The notes under the pieces are model-generated. The model made no database searches and was not told the DNA's origin. It was given only the letters and a program-made list of their open reading frames with translations. Source: Allobosea sp. (lineage in GTDB: Bacteria; Pseudomonadota; Alphaproteobacteria; Rhizobiales; Kaistiaceae). From it: a stretch of DNA of 64,000 bases. The stretch is taken from NCBI GenBank assembly GCA_017307955.1, contig JAFKFV010000024.1, positions 19,107 through 83,106 of the forward strand, given 5' to 3'. Of this stretch, positions 44,494-53,451 are shown piece by piece (the stretch's first letter is position 1; every line of letters begins with the position of its first letter). The translations under genes were made by a program, and so were the position numbers.

Positions 44494-45660
44494 GTGACGT
44501 CCGACATCGCGATCGCGGGAGGCGGCATCGCCGGGCTGACGGCGGCGCTGCTGCTCTCGCGCGCGGGCTTCAAGGTCACCGTCTTCGAGCGCAGCGGCTC
44601 CTTCTCGGAAGTCGGCGCCGGGCTGCAGATCTCGCCGAATGCCGGCCGCATCCTCGACAATCTCGGGCTCGGCGCGGCGCTGGATGCCGTCGCGACGCGG
44701 CCGACCGCCATCGAGATGCGCGGCGTGCAGAGCGGGCGGACCATCGTCGCGCTGCCGCTGGCATTGGCGGCGCAGCGTCATGGCGCGCCCTACCGTCTGC
44801 TGCACAGGGCCGACCTGCAGGCGATCCTCGTCGAGGCGGCCGAGGCCGATCCGGCCATCACCATCGAGGCCGGAGCGGACGTAGCGCTGATCGGCGAGGA
44901 TGCCGACGGTGTCCGCATCACGGCCGGCGGCACGGAGCGCCGGTTTGACGTCCTGATCGGCGCCGACGGCGTCCGCTCGCGCATCCGCGCCCTTGTCGGC
45001 GGCGGCCCGGCCGAGCCGACGGGGCGAACCGCCTGGCGCATCACGATTCCCGCCGGCGAGGCGCCAGCTACAATCGCGCGCGACCGCGTCACCGTCTTTC
45101 TCGGCGACCGCCAGCATGTCGTGATCTATCCGGTGCGCGCGGGCAAGGAGATCAATGTCGTCGCGATCATCGAGGAAGGCTGGCGCGGCGAAGGCTGGAG
45201 CGAACCGGGCGACGCCCGCCATCTCGCGCAGCATTTCCGCGGCGCCGCCGACGATCTCGCGGCGCTGATCGCGAGGGGACAGAACTGGACGCGCTGGTGC
45301 CTCTCAGGCGTCGACGCCCGCGGCCCCTGGCAGCGCGGTCGGGTGGCTCTGATCGGCGATGCCGCCCATGCCATGCTGCCCTTCCTCGCCCAGGGCGCGG
45401 CCATGGCGATCGAGGATGCCGCGGTGCTGACCCGACAGTTGTTGCGGCCCGACCTGCCGGCCGAAATTGCGCTCGAGCGCTATGTCGACGAGCGGAGGCC
45501 GCGCGCCGCGCGCGTCTCGGACGCGGCCCGGCAGAGCGGCGCGATCTACCATATGAGCCCCCTCGCCGCCCCGTTCCGCGACGCGACGATGAAGGCTCTC
45601 GGCGGCGAAAGGCTGCTCGCCCGCTATGACTGGCTCTATGGCTGGCGCCAGAACGGCTGA
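44494..45660 (+). CDS. FAD-dependent aromatic monooxygenase
   Basis: The 388-residue protein starts with a GTG and opens with the Rossmann motif IAGGGIAGLTAALLLSRAG (GxGxxG). It contains the second FAD motif, VALIGDAAHAMLPFLAQGAAMAIEDA, and LIGADGVRSRIR with the DG NADPH-related motif. It belongs to the class A flavoprotein hydroxylases (salicylate or 6-hydroxynicotinate hydroxylase-like). The exact substrate cannot be told, and UbiH-type enzymes are less likely given the salicylate-hydroxylase-like motifs. Confidence 0.9.
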   Translation: MTSDIAIAGGGIAGLTAALLLSRAGFKVTVFERSGSFSEVGAGLQISPNAGRILDNLGLGAALDAVATRPTAIEMRGVQSGRTIVALPLALAAQRHGAPYRLLHRADLQAILVEAAEADPAITIEAGADVALIGEDADGVRITAGGTERRFDVLIGADGVRSRIRALVGGGPAEPTGRTAWRITIPAGEAPATIARDRVTVFLGDRQHVVIYPVRAGKEINVVAIIEEGWRGEGWSEPGDARHLAQHFRGAADDLAALIARGQNWTRWCLSGVDARGPWQRGRVALIGDAAHAMLPFLAQGAAMAIEDAAVLTRQLLRPDLPAEIALERYVDERRPRAARVSDAARQSGAIYHMSPLAAPFRDATMKALGGERLLARYDWLYGWRQNG

Positions 45661-45816
45661 GACGGCGTCGCTCGCGATCAAAAAACAGTTCTCTGAAGCG
45701 CAGGCGTAGCCGCCGGCGGCCCTTCGCCCTATATTGTGTGTGTCCACCAGTGGACATTTCAAGACCTGCTCGCCGATGACCGGCGCGCAAACATCGGGCG
45801 GGGGGCGAAAGAAAGC

Positions 45817-47019
45817 ATGTCGGGGCAATCGTCCGAAGTCATGATCGATCGCGCCCTATCGGCCGTACGCCAGCATCTTGGGATGGATGTCGCCTATATC
45901 TCGCAAATACATGGCGACCTTACGATTTTCAAGAAGGTCGACGCGCCTGGCCTTGAGCATCTGGTGAAGCCCGGCGACATTCGCTCACTCGATGATGTCT
46001 ATTGCCGGCATATCCTCGAAGGCCGCCTGCCCGAGCTCATTCCCGACACGAGCCTCATTCCGCTGGCCCTTGAAATGCCCATTACCGCGGCGGTTCCAAT
46101 CGGTTCCCATATCAGCGTGCCGGTCCGCGACGACGACGGAATGGCGGTCGGCATGTTCTGCTGCCTGAGCGCGAGGCCGCGCGCCGATCTCTCGGATCGC
46201 GACCTCGGCTTCATCCGCATCCTCGCGGACATGATCGGCCGCCAGGTTTCCGAGCAGTACCGTGACGAACGCGAGCTCGGCGATCGGTCCCTTCTCGTGA
46301 GACAGGCGTTGGAGGAGCGCGCGTTCTCCTGCGTCTACCAGCCGATCTGGGATCTGAAGACCGCGAGACCGGTCGGGCTCGAGGCGCTTGTCCGCTTTCT
46401 CCCGAAGCCCTACCGGCCTCCCAACGAGTGGTTCGCCGATGCGGAAGCCACCGGCATCGCGGTCGATCTCGAGGTCGAGGTGATGCGGCGCGCGATGAAT
46501 GCACTCGAGGTCATGCCGCCCGACCTCTATCTCTCGCTGAACGCCTCGCCGGCGCTCGTCCTCAGCGGCCGGCTCGCCGAACTGCTGGCTTCAGCGCAGC
46601 CCGAACGCATCATTCTCGAGATCACCGAGCACGCGATCGTCGACAGTTACGACGATCTCACCGAAGCGCTCGCGCCGCTGCGCCGGTCCGGCATCCGCGT
46701 CGCCATAGACGATGCCGGCGCCGGCTATTCGACGCTCCAGCACATCCTGCAGCTCGCTCCCGACCGCATCAAGCTCGACATGAGCCTGACACGGTCGGTC
46801 GATACCAATCCTGCGCGCCGCGCCCTTGTCTTGGCGATGGTGCTGTTCGCGCGCGAAACCGGGGCGGTTCTCATCGCCGAGGGCATCGAAACGCGTGGCG
46901 AATTCGAGACGCTGGTCGAACTCGGAGTCGCCAAAGGCCAGGGCTATTTCCTCGGTCGACCCGACCGGCTCGCCCAGACGCTGCAGGCCATCAAGTCACC
47001 GCCTGGCGATCTGGCCTGA
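45817..47019 (+). CDS. GAF-EAL c-di-GMP phosphodiesterase
   Basis: The 400-residue soluble protein has an N-terminal GAF domain (about 10-160) and an EAL domain (about 170-395). The EAL catalytic set appears complete: EALVRF, the Asn in SLNASP, EITEH, IDDAGAGYSTL, IKLDMSL, AEGIETRGEF and GYFLGRP. It should hydrolyse c-di-GMP, with the GAF as sensor. The ATG at 45817 follows a purine-rich site; a GTG 27 codons earlier is less likely. It probably counters the signal that BcsA needs. Confidence 0.9.
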   Translation: MSGQSSEVMIDRALSAVRQHLGMDVAYISQIHGDLTIFKKVDAPGLEHLVKPGDIRSLDDVYCRHILEGRLPELIPDTSLIPLALEMPITAAVPIGSHISVPVRDDDGMAVGMFCCLSARPRADLSDRDLGFIRILADMIGRQVSEQYRDERELGDRSLLVRQALEERAFSCVYQPIWDLKTARPVGLEALVRFLPKPYRPPNEWFADAEATGIAVDLEVEVMRRAMNALEVMPPDLYLSLNASPALVLSGRLAELLASAQPERIILEITEHAIVDSYDDLTEALAPLRRSGIRVAIDDAGAGYSTLQHILQLAPDRIKLDMSLTRSVDTNPARRALVLAMVLFARETGAVLIAEGIETRGEFETLVELGVAKGQGYFLGRPDRLAQTLQAIKSPPGDLA

Positions 47020-47032
47020 CGGGGAGAGGCCT

Positions 47033-47782
47033 TCAGCGCGCGCCGAAACCGCCATCGGCGTCAAGGACGGCGCCGGTGACATAGGACGACTTCTCCGAGC
47101 CGAGGAAGACGATGGCCTGGGCGATTTCTTCCGGCGCGCCGAAGCGCTTCAGCGGCACGCTGGCGGCGAAGGCGGTCCTCGCGTCGTCATTGCCACCGAC
47201 GACCCGGTTCATCATGTCGGTCTCCACCGGACCCGGCGCCACCGCGTTGACGCGCACACCCGAGCCCGCCGCCTCCAGCGCCCCGGCCTTGGTGAGGCCT
47301 TCGACAGCGTGCTTGCTCGCCGTGTAGATCGAGACCCCGGCCATGCCGCGATGGCCGAGCAGAGACGAGACATTGACGATGCTGCCCTTGCCGCGCGGCA
47401 GCATCACGCGCAGCGCATGCTTCATGCCGAACACGGTGCCGAGCACATTGGCATCGAACACCTCGGCGACGCTCTCGTCGGTCTGCTCGGTCAGCGGTCC
47501 CTGCTGGCCTTCCGTGCCGGCATTGTTGACCACGACATCGACATGGCCGAAGCGCTGTACGGCGACATCGATGAGATTGCGCATCTCCTCGTCGCGGCGG
47601 ACATCGGCGCGGACGAACTCCGCCTCGGCGCCGCGGCTGCGCAGTTCTTCGGCGAGCGCGGTGCCCGCCTCCTCGCGGCGTCCCGAAACGACGACCTGCG
47701 CGCCTTCATCCGCGAAGGCGAGCGCCGTGGCGCGGCCGATGCCGGCGAGCGCGCCCGTGATGACGACGACCTGTTGGCTCAT
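47033..47782 (-). CDS. SDR-family oxidoreductase
   Basis: The 249-residue product is a classical short-chain dehydrogenase: TGALAGIGRATALAFADEG (TGxxxGxG, cofactor), NNAGT, NVSSLL (catalytic Ser), YTASK (YxxxK) and PGPVETDMM. SGRREE after the first strand suggests NADP preference. The substrate is unknown. It is divergent from a TetR gene with operator-like repeats between, so TetR very likely controls it. The start at 47782 is used because the upstream sequence codes no recognised fold. Confidence 0.92.
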   Translation of the reverse strand: MSQQVVVITGALAGIGRATALAFADEGAQVVVSGRREEAGTALAEELRSRGAEAEFVRADVRRDEEMRNLIDVAVQRFGHVDVVVNNAGTEGQQGPLTEQTDESVAEVFDANVLGTVFGMKHALRVMLPRGKGSIVNVSSLLGHRGMAGVSIYTASKHAVEGLTKAGALEAAGSGVRVNAVAPGPVETDMMNRVVGGNDDARTAFAASVPLKRFGAPEEIAQAIVFLGSEKSSYVTGAVLDADGGFGAR

Positions 47783-47827
47783 GATGAACTCCTGCGATCT
47801 CTCCGGCGGAGCGCCGGGTCGCCCTTG

Positions 47828-47932
47828 AATATGGACGGTCATATTGGATCGCAAGCCTCAATATGGACGTACGTACATTTTTCTTGTGCGGTGCGAAAAG
47901 GCGCTTGACGACGCACTATGGACGCCCATATT
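47828..47932. promoter_or_regulatory. Three palindromic operator copies between SDR and TetR genes
   Basis: AATATG-GACGGT-CATATT at 47828-47845 is a perfect inverted repeat. Related palindromes are at 47860-47880 (AATATGGACGTACGTACATT) and 47917-47932 (TATGG-ACGC-CCATATT). The shared half is TATGGACG. The third copy overlaps TTGACG at 47905 plus a possible -10 (TATTGC) and an earlier ATG, which argues for the later TetR start. Autoregulation is inferred. Confidence 0.75.
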
Positions 47933-47938
47933 GCGCAC

Positions 47939-48520
47939 ATGGCGAGACCATCGAACCGAGAGAAGATCCTGGCGAGCGGCCTCGAGGTCGTGCATGCGCA
48001 CGGCTTCGCGGGAGCGAGCGTGCGCGACATCGTGCAGGCGGCCGGCGTGCCGCAAGGCTCCTTCACCAATCATTTCGGCTCGAAGGAAGCCTTCGGGCTC
48101 GAGATCATCGACCGCTATTGCGACGGCAGCCGCGATATCGTCGCCGAGACGCTGCTCGACGACACGCGCTCGCCGCTCATTCGGCTGGCGGAATTCCTCG
48201 ATCGCGGCAAGGAGAAGCTCGCCTGCAACGGCATGCGCGACGGCTGCCTGCTCGGCAATCTCGCCGCGGAGGCGAGCCAGGACAGCGAGCCGATGCGCCA
48301 GAAGCTGGACGCCGCCTTCGCCGATATCACCGGCTCGATCGCTTATTGCCTGAGGGCGGCCGTCGAGGCGGACGAGGTGCCGCGCGATCTCGATGTCGAG
48401 GGGACCGCCGCCTATATCGTCGCCTCGGTGCAGGGCGCCAATCTGCTCGCCAAGATCAGCCGCGACACGGCGCCGATCGAGCGCTTCAAGGCGATCCTCT
48501 TCGACAAGGTCCTGCGCTGA
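47939..48520 (+). CDS. TetR-family regulator
   Basis: The 193-residue product starts ARPSNREKILASG after the third palindrome; an ATG at 47918 lies inside the operator. The helix-turn-helix (about 20-50) reads ASVRDIVQAAGVPQGSFTNHFGSKEAFG. The C-terminal ligand domain contains two nearby Cys (ACNGMRDGCLLGNLAAE), typical of the YcdC/AcrR-like group with the C-terminal domain TetR_C_16 or C_11. It probably represses itself and the divergent SDR gene in response to an unknown small molecule. Confidence 0.9.
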   Translation: MARPSNREKILASGLEVVHAHGFAGASVRDIVQAAGVPQGSFTNHFGSKEAFGLEIIDRYCDGSRDIVAETLLDDTRSPLIRLAEFLDRGKEKLACNGMRDGCLLGNLAAEASQDSEPMRQKLDAAFADITGSIAYCLRAAVEADEVPRDLDVEGTAAYIVASVQGANLLAKISRDTAPIERFKAILFDKVLR

Positions 48521-48535
48521 CCAGCGCCTCGGCCG

Positions 48536-50122
48536 TCACCGGCCCTTGGCGATTTCCGCGATGGCCGGGTAGTCGGTCTTGCCGGTGCCGAGCATCGGCA
48601 GCGCCTCGACATGCACGATGCGGCGCGGCAGCATGATCTCGGCGACGCCATGCAGGCGCGCCGCCTCGACCAGCGCATCGCGGCTCGCCCCTGCCCGCTC
48701 CGTGACGAGCACGAGCTGCTCGCCCTTCTTCTCGTCCGGGACCGCGACCATGGCATGGGCCTCGTCCGGCCAGACCTGCGCGACATAAGCCTCGGCCGCG
48801 GCGAGCGAGATCATCTCGCCGCCGATCTTGGCGAAGCGCTTGGCGCGGCCGCGGATGGTGATGTAGCCCTCGGCGTCGACCTCGACGATGTCGCCGGTAT
48901 CGTGCCAGCCATCGGCCGTCGCTTCGAGCACGCCCGGCTTTTCGACGCGGATATAGCCCATCATCACATTCGGCCCGGTGATCCAGAGCCGGCCGCCCTC
49001 GTCGAGCCCGGGCACCGGCTCCAGCCGGTAGGACATGCCCGGCAAGAGCCGCCCGACGGTCCCGTCACGATGATAGAGCGGCGTGTTGGCGGCGATGACC
49101 GGCGCCGCTTCCGTGGCGCCATAGCCCTCGAACAATTCGATGCCGAAGCGGTCGCGCCAGAGCGTGCGGGTGGCCGGCTTGATGCGCTCGGCGCCGAGCA
49201 CGACGAGGCGGAGGCTCGCGAAATGATCGTCGTCCGCCTGCCGTCCCCAGCCGGCGGCGAAGGTGTCGGTGCCGATCAGGATCGTCGATTGCGAATCCTT
49301 GATGAGCGCCGGGATCTGCTTGTAGTGCAGCGGCGTCGGATAGAAGAAGACGCGCATGCCGATCGAGAACGGGGCCACCAGGCCGACGGTCATGCCATAG
49401 GAATGGAAGACCGGCAGCGGGTTGAATAGCGAATCCTCCGGCGACAACGCCAGCGTGCGCAGGAACTGCTCGACATTGCAGAGGATGTTCTCGTGGCTGA
49501 GCGCGACGCCCTTCGGCACGCCCTCCGAGCCCGAGGTGAAGAGCAGGACGCCGACATCCTCAGGTTTCGCCCCCGTCCGCGCATGGATTGCACGGGCGAA
49601 CCAGGCCGAGACGACGCCGGCGAGCTTGTCGAAGCGCGAGAGGCGCTTTCCGACATCCTCCAGCCACACGATCGTGACCGTCTTTTCCAGCGCCGCGATC
49701 AGATCCTCGAGCTTGCCCTCGCTGATGAAGCGGCGCGAGGTGACGACGACGCGGATCTCGCCCGTGACGCAGGCCGAGGCGATGTTCTTCGGCCCGGCCG
49801 TGAAATTCAGCATCGCCGGCACGCGGCCGAAGGCGGAAAGGCCGAAGAAGACCGGCGCCACCGTCGCGACATTGGGGAGCAGGATGCCGACCCGCTCGCG
49901 CGGCTTCGTCAGCTTCGCGAAGGCGCGGCCGAGCACCATCGCGCCGAGCACGACGCGGTCATAAGTGAGGGGCTTGCGCGTCGTATCCTCGATCACCGGC
50001 CGGCTGCCGCCGAAGCGGGCGCGCGAATCGAGCAGCATGGAGAAGAGCGTCTTCTTCCATCGCCGCGGATCGAGCGGGATGGCGGCCGTCGCGGGGCTGG
50101 GCGTGGCGGTCGGCATGTCCAT
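48536..50122 (-). CDS. Aas-like acyl-ACP synthetase (AMP-forming)
   Basis: The 528-residue product activates a fatty acid with ATP. The AMP-binding motif LLFTSGSEGVPKGVALSHENIL and the later EGYGATEAAPVIA, WHDTGDIVEVDAEG and RAKRFAKIGGEMIS follow the synthetase half of E. coli Aas closely, along with VFHSYGMTVGLVAPFSIG and PTPLHYKQIPALI. The acyltransferase half of Aas is missing, so it may supply acyl-ACP rather than recycle lysophospholipid. The start at 50122 (MDMPTATP) is used; upstream residues overlap the PadR regulatory region. Confidence 0.88.
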   Translation of the reverse strand: MDMPTATPSPATAAIPLDPRRWKKTLFSMLLDSRARFGGSRPVIEDTTRKPLTYDRVVLGAMVLGRAFAKLTKPRERVGILLPNVATVAPVFFGLSAFGRVPAMLNFTAGPKNIASACVTGEIRVVVTSRRFISEGKLEDLIAALEKTVTIVWLEDVGKRLSRFDKLAGVVSAWFARAIHARTGAKPEDVGVLLFTSGSEGVPKGVALSHENILCNVEQFLRTLALSPEDSLFNPLPVFHSYGMTVGLVAPFSIGMRVFFYPTPLHYKQIPALIKDSQSTILIGTDTFAAGWGRQADDDHFASLRLVVLGAERIKPATRTLWRDRFGIELFEGYGATEAAPVIAANTPLYHRDGTVGRLLPGMSYRLEPVPGLDEGGRLWITGPNVMMGYIRVEKPGVLEATADGWHDTGDIVEVDAEGYITIRGRAKRFAKIGGEMISLAAAEAYVAQVWPDEAHAMVAVPDEKKGEQLVLVTERAGASRDALVEAARLHGVAEIMLPRRIVHVEALPMLGTGKTDYPAIAEIAKGR

Positions 50123-50259
50123 GAAGCGGCCTCGAGCGGGATCGGGTGAGCCGGCCGCGACCTCCCCATCGCAACCGGCGGCGGGATCATCGCCACCGAA
50201 CACCACTCTACTATGACGGCGGTCACAGACGCGACCCTCGGATGCCAAGCGCGATAGCT

Positions 50260-50312
50260 CGTAAGATATATCTTGACAGCGGCGCCGTCCGATCGTACGT
50301 AAGATATATCGC
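50260..50312. promoter_or_regulatory. Repeated palindrome and TTGACA promoter before the PadR gene
   Basis: A 13-bp direct repeat (CGTAAGATATATC) occurs at 50260-50272 and 50298-50310, 38 bp apart. The first copy extends to the perfect palindrome AAGATATATCTT (50263-50274) and overlaps a consensus -35 TTGACA at 50273. The sites flank the likely promoter and suggest autorepression by the PadR protein. Confidence 0.7.
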
Positions 50313-50328
50313 AATGAGGAACACACCC

Positions 50329-51072
50329 ATGAGACACTGTCATCACGATCATCATTCCCGCCATCACGGCGGTGGCCATCACGGCTTCGGCCGTCACGGT
50401 GGCGGCTTCCGCGGAAGCGAGCACGGCCCCGAGGGCTTCGCCGGCTTCCTCGCCTTCATGTCGCGGCGCGGCGGGCCGTTCGGCGGCGGCCCCTTCGGCG
50501 GCAAGGGCCCGATGGGCGGCCGCGGCGGCGACGGCTTCCGCATGGGCCGCATGGTCGCCGACGGCGATCTGCGCCTCATCGTGCTGTCGCTGCTCGAGAA
50601 GCAGCCGCGGCACGGCTATGACGTCATCAAGGCGATCGAGGAACTGACCAGCGGCAGCTACAGCCCGAGCCCCGGCGTCATCTACCCGACCCTCACCTTC
50701 CTCGAGGAAGGCGGCCACGTCGCCTCGGCCAGCGAGGGCAACAAGAAGGTCTATTCGATCACCGAGGCCGGCAAGGCGCATCTCGAGGCCAACCGCGCCG
50801 GCGTCGACGCGGTGATGGAGCATCTGGAGCGCATCGGCCGCCGCATGGCCGAGGCCCGCGCCTGGCTCGGCCGCGAGGACGGCGACCGCCGCGGCCCCGA
50901 CCGCGACCTCGAAGGCGCGGTGCCGGAGCTGAACGAGGCGCGCCGCGCCCTGAAGCACGCCATCAAGTCCGCCCTCCACGCCGGCGAGGACGAACAGCGC
51001 CGCATCGCCTCCATCCTCCTCGAAGCCGCGAAAAGCGTCACCTCGAAGGGCGAGGATCCGGTGGATCTCTGA
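50329..51072 (+). CDS. YqjI-like PadR-family metal-responsive regulator
   Basis: The 247-residue product opens with a His/Gly-rich tail (RHCHHDHHSRHHGGGHH), then a Gly-rich stretch, then a PadR winged helix (about 80-160) with DLRLIVLSLLEKQPRHGYDVIKAIEELTSG and SPSPGVIYPTLTFLEEGG. The arrangement follows E. coli YqjI, an Ni-responsive repressor with a metal-binding His-rich N-terminus. In other genomes it usually sits beside a ferric reductase or siderophore-interacting gene; none is seen here. The start at 50329 has a GAGG site, while 50314 abuts an operator. Confidence 0.85.
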   Translation: MRHCHHDHHSRHHGGGHHGFGRHGGGFRGSEHGPEGFAGFLAFMSRRGGPFGGGPFGGKGPMGGRGGDGFRMGRMVADGDLRLIVLSLLEKQPRHGYDVIKAIEELTSGSYSPSPGVIYPTLTFLEEGGHVASASEGNKKVYSITEAGKAHLEANRAGVDAVMEHLERIGRRMAEARAWLGREDGDRRGPDRDLEGAVPELNEARRALKHAIKSALHAGEDEQRRIASILLEAAKSVTSKGEDPVDL

Positions 51073-51261
51073 GGGGAGTAGGCTCCCGGCTCAGGCTGCG
51101 CGAGCGGCCTGGGCTGGGGAACGCAAAGGCAACGCGACTAGAGATGCGCTTGCCAGTGCTCTTCTGAGACAATGCTGATCGGGATTCCGGCTGCGCGCCA
51201 CTCAGCTGCCTGGACGATTTTGTTGCCCAATTATGCATCTGCTCGTGAAGGAACGTGCGAT

Positions 51262-51852
51262 TTACTTCCCGGCCGATGATGGCGGTTGCGACACGCTCTG
51301 CAGCTGAATAGCTTTTTGGGCGGCTGCGTTGGCGATGTCTGATGCCCCTATCCCCAGTCCGAACAACTGATCGCCAAATGCCAAAACCGCGATCACGACA
51401 CCCACAGCCGCGATACCAGTCCCTACGATAATCGCCTTCAGCCCGCTGGTGCTGCGCTCAACATGCTCGACGCGCGCGGTTAACACGCCGAACTGTCCAG
51501 TTATGTCAGCGCGCATAGCTTTTATCTCGCCTAGAAGCTCCGCAAATTTCGTGTCGCCTCTGGCCTCGCTGACCGCAATCTTGGCATCGATCTCTTCTCG
51601 GGAAATGTCCGCCATTTTCGTCTGTTCCCGCTGCGCAGAACGTGACCGTACATTCTCTGCGCGTAAAACCGAAATGGGGGTTGATAGCCCCTTCTGCCAT
51701 TCACGGGCTGTAGCTTGCTCCCCTTTGGGAAAGACGCGCCCGCTCAAGCCAACTTCACGAGGCCTGCCCACCTCGTTAGCCCACTCCAGAATGTCCGATG
51801 CGGGATCTGTGTACTGCGCGAACAATTCGGCGCTACGGAATTGCGGGCTCAT
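51262..51852 (-). CDS. Membrane-anchored coiled-coil protein of unknown function
   Basis: The 196-residue product has an unrecognised N-terminal segment (about 1-75). A helical stretch follows (about 80-145, MADISREEIDAKIAVSEARG... and then FAELLGEIKAMRADITGQF, coiled-coil-like). Next comes a single transmembrane helix (AIIVGTGIAAVGVVIAVLAF) and a short tail. The ATG at 51852 has GGGG just upstream. Its composition is less GC-rich than flanking genes, as in the whole patch beside tRNA-Leu. It overlaps the preceding gene by 20 bp. Confidence 0.65.
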   Translation of the reverse strand: MSPQFRSAELFAQYTDPASDILEWANEVGRPREVGLSGRVFPKGEQATAREWQKGLSTPISVLRAENVRSRSAQREQTKMADISREEIDAKIAVSEARGDTKFAELLGEIKAMRADITGQFGVLTARVEHVERSTSGLKAIIVGTGIAAVGVVIAVLAFGDQLFGLGIGASDIANAAAQKAIQLQSVSQPPSSAGK

Positions 51853-52198
51853 TTGCCCCACTTTTCTTTATCTCGCTGTTTGATTGCCAGAGCTTAAATG
51901 CGTCTTCTGTCAAGTCGCCATTCTCGTAAGTAAGCCGGACTATTCTGTTGAGAAGGGACGATACGCCCAGCAAGACCGTCGGTTCCATTTCAACGTTGAA
52001 AGTGAACGTTCGAGTGGATTCAAGCCAGGTCCCCGTCGAATCGAACAGTTGATCGTCCCTAAAAGCCGAAAACCGGTACAGGCTCCTATTTTGATAGGTA
52101 ATGAACAGGCCATCGATCAAGTAGCTAGGGGTATCCTGTAAGTGCACTGCACGAGGATTGGAATCGGTGGGGAGTCCTGTATCTGACGGTTCTGGCAT
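51833..52198 (-). CDS. Unknown protein in the composition-shifted patch
   Basis: The 121-residue product has no signal peptide or membrane helix. A central region (AVHLQDTPSYLIDGLFITYQNRSLYRFSAF...) is mixed alpha/beta in pattern, but no family is recognised. It overlaps the coiled-coil gene and likely shares its transcript. Its base composition is lower in GC than surrounding genes. Confidence 0.55.
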   Translation of the reverse strand: MPEPSDTGLPTDSNPRAVHLQDTPSYLIDGLFITYQNRSLYRFSAFRDDQLFDSTGTWLESTRTFTFNVEMEPTVLLGVSSLLNRIVRLTYENGDLTEDAFKLWQSNSEIKKSGANEPAIP

Positions 52199-52416
52199 TA
52201 TGCTTTCCCGAAATCAAAACGCAGATTGGCTAAAGGCGAATGCCTACACTGCCTCGCAACCATGCCAGGCGCAAGCTACTTCCGTCGCCTTCGCTTTAGC
52301 GCATTCTCCCAACACCCCTCCGCCGCCCCCAGCCGACAGCGCCGTCGACTTTGCGGACGTAGTAGATCGCAGAAATCGCATTCGCCGATGCTGATCGGAT
52401 CTGATCTAATAACTAC

Positions 52417-52608
52417 TTACTTCGCGACTCTAATCCTGCGGTCAATAGCCTCGATAGCGGCTTTTCGGCTCGGGTAGGTAACATCTTTTTCCCAAACGAC
52501 GCTTTGAGCATCTTCCGGGAAGTAGCCGATCTCAAAGAAGAACTCGTCTTGGTGTGGTGGCGGTAGATTGCGCTTCTGAAGCGCAAAGTCCCCGTGTCGT
52601 TCCATCAT
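52417..52608 (-). CDS. Small protein of unknown function
   Basis: The 63-residue product starts at 52608 (tandem ATG) and is preceded by a GGAGGA site. It is acidic/basic mixed and ends YPSRKAAIEAIDRRIRVAK. A helical C-terminus is likely; no family is recognised. It lies in the lower-GC patch next to tRNA-Leu. Confidence 0.5.
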   Translation of the reverse strand: MMERHGDFALQKRNLPPPHQDEFFFEIGYFPEDAQSVVWEKDVTYPSRKAAIEAIDRRIRVAK

Positions 52609-52983
52609 CGGTCCTCCTGCTACAACAGGACTCTCCCGCGGCGCGGGCTGATGCCCACCATAGCCAAATGTCTGCAAGCCGCACGCCTACTCTGCCGCGG
52701 CTTTCAGGAAATATCTAGGCGATGCTCCCTTTGGTTGCCCCATCCTATTCCGTCTCGACCTCGCGTTGTTGCGGTTCGCGCGGCGGCTCTACCGCAGCAC
52801 ACTAGCCCGCGTGGAACGGCGCTTCGGCGTCGAGTGATCGTCTCGCCAAGTTGGCGACACAGGCCGCGCGGGACATCTCGCGCGGCCTTCGCATGTCTAG
52901 GGATACCCTCACGGCTACCCTGACGCTTTTGCGGGCTCGCAGGCGCAGCCTGGCAAAACGCAATTTGCGCATTGATTTCAATC
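52609..52983. other. Gap between small ORF and tRNA-Leu
   Basis: About 375 bp directly downstream of the tRNA 3' end. I see no gene, no copy of the tRNA 3' end and no integrase remnant. Confidence 0.5.
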
Positions 52984-53068
52984 TGGTGCGGGCGGCGGGG
53001 ATCGAACCCGCATGGCCGAGGCCGAGGGATTTTAAGTCCCTTGCGTCTACCAGTTTCGCCACGCCCGC
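52984..53068 (-). tRNA. tRNA-Leu (anticodon UAA)
   Basis: The 85-nt gene begins GCGGGCGTGGCGAAACTGG and ends in encoded CCA. The 7-bp acceptor stem (GCGGGCG / CGCCCGC), a long variable arm and the anticodon loop CTTAAAA give anticodon UAA. The T arm carries GTTCGATCC. Confidence 0.97.
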
Positions 53069-53451
53069 GACGGCGGCTTTCTGCCATTTTCCGGACGGGT
53101 GCGATAGGGCGGAAGCCTGCGGTTGTGACGTAACCACGACATTTCCGCTCCCGCCTCTGTTCGCCCCCCCGCGCGACGATCGCGCCCAGCCGAAGAGACG
53201 GCAGACCGAAACGCCACGGGCGCGGCTGACGCTCGCCCCCCACTGCGATCGCGCGCCGACGGATGAGAGACGCCTTTCCTCGCGGCGGCAAAGGCTGCTA
53301 GACGGGGCGCGAGTGAATCGTGGCACCACGGCGGCTTGCTCATCGATCCGTCCCGGATGGGGCGTCTCGCGCAGCGTCTGCGCGCGGAGCGATTGCCGCT
53401 TCGCCCGGATCGGCGCCCGAGCCGCCCGCGATCCGCCTTGTGGAGCCAGCC
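53069..53451. other. Intergenic region upstream of tRNA-Leu
   Basis: These 383 bp hold the tRNA promoter (minus) and the start region of the next plus-strand gene. Open frames are Arg/Pro-rich shadows. Confidence 0.5.

Noticed and set aside
52984..53068. tRNA-Leu as attachment site of an active island
   Set aside because: No duplicated tRNA 3' end or integrase was found to the left, so only a decayed element could be proposed.
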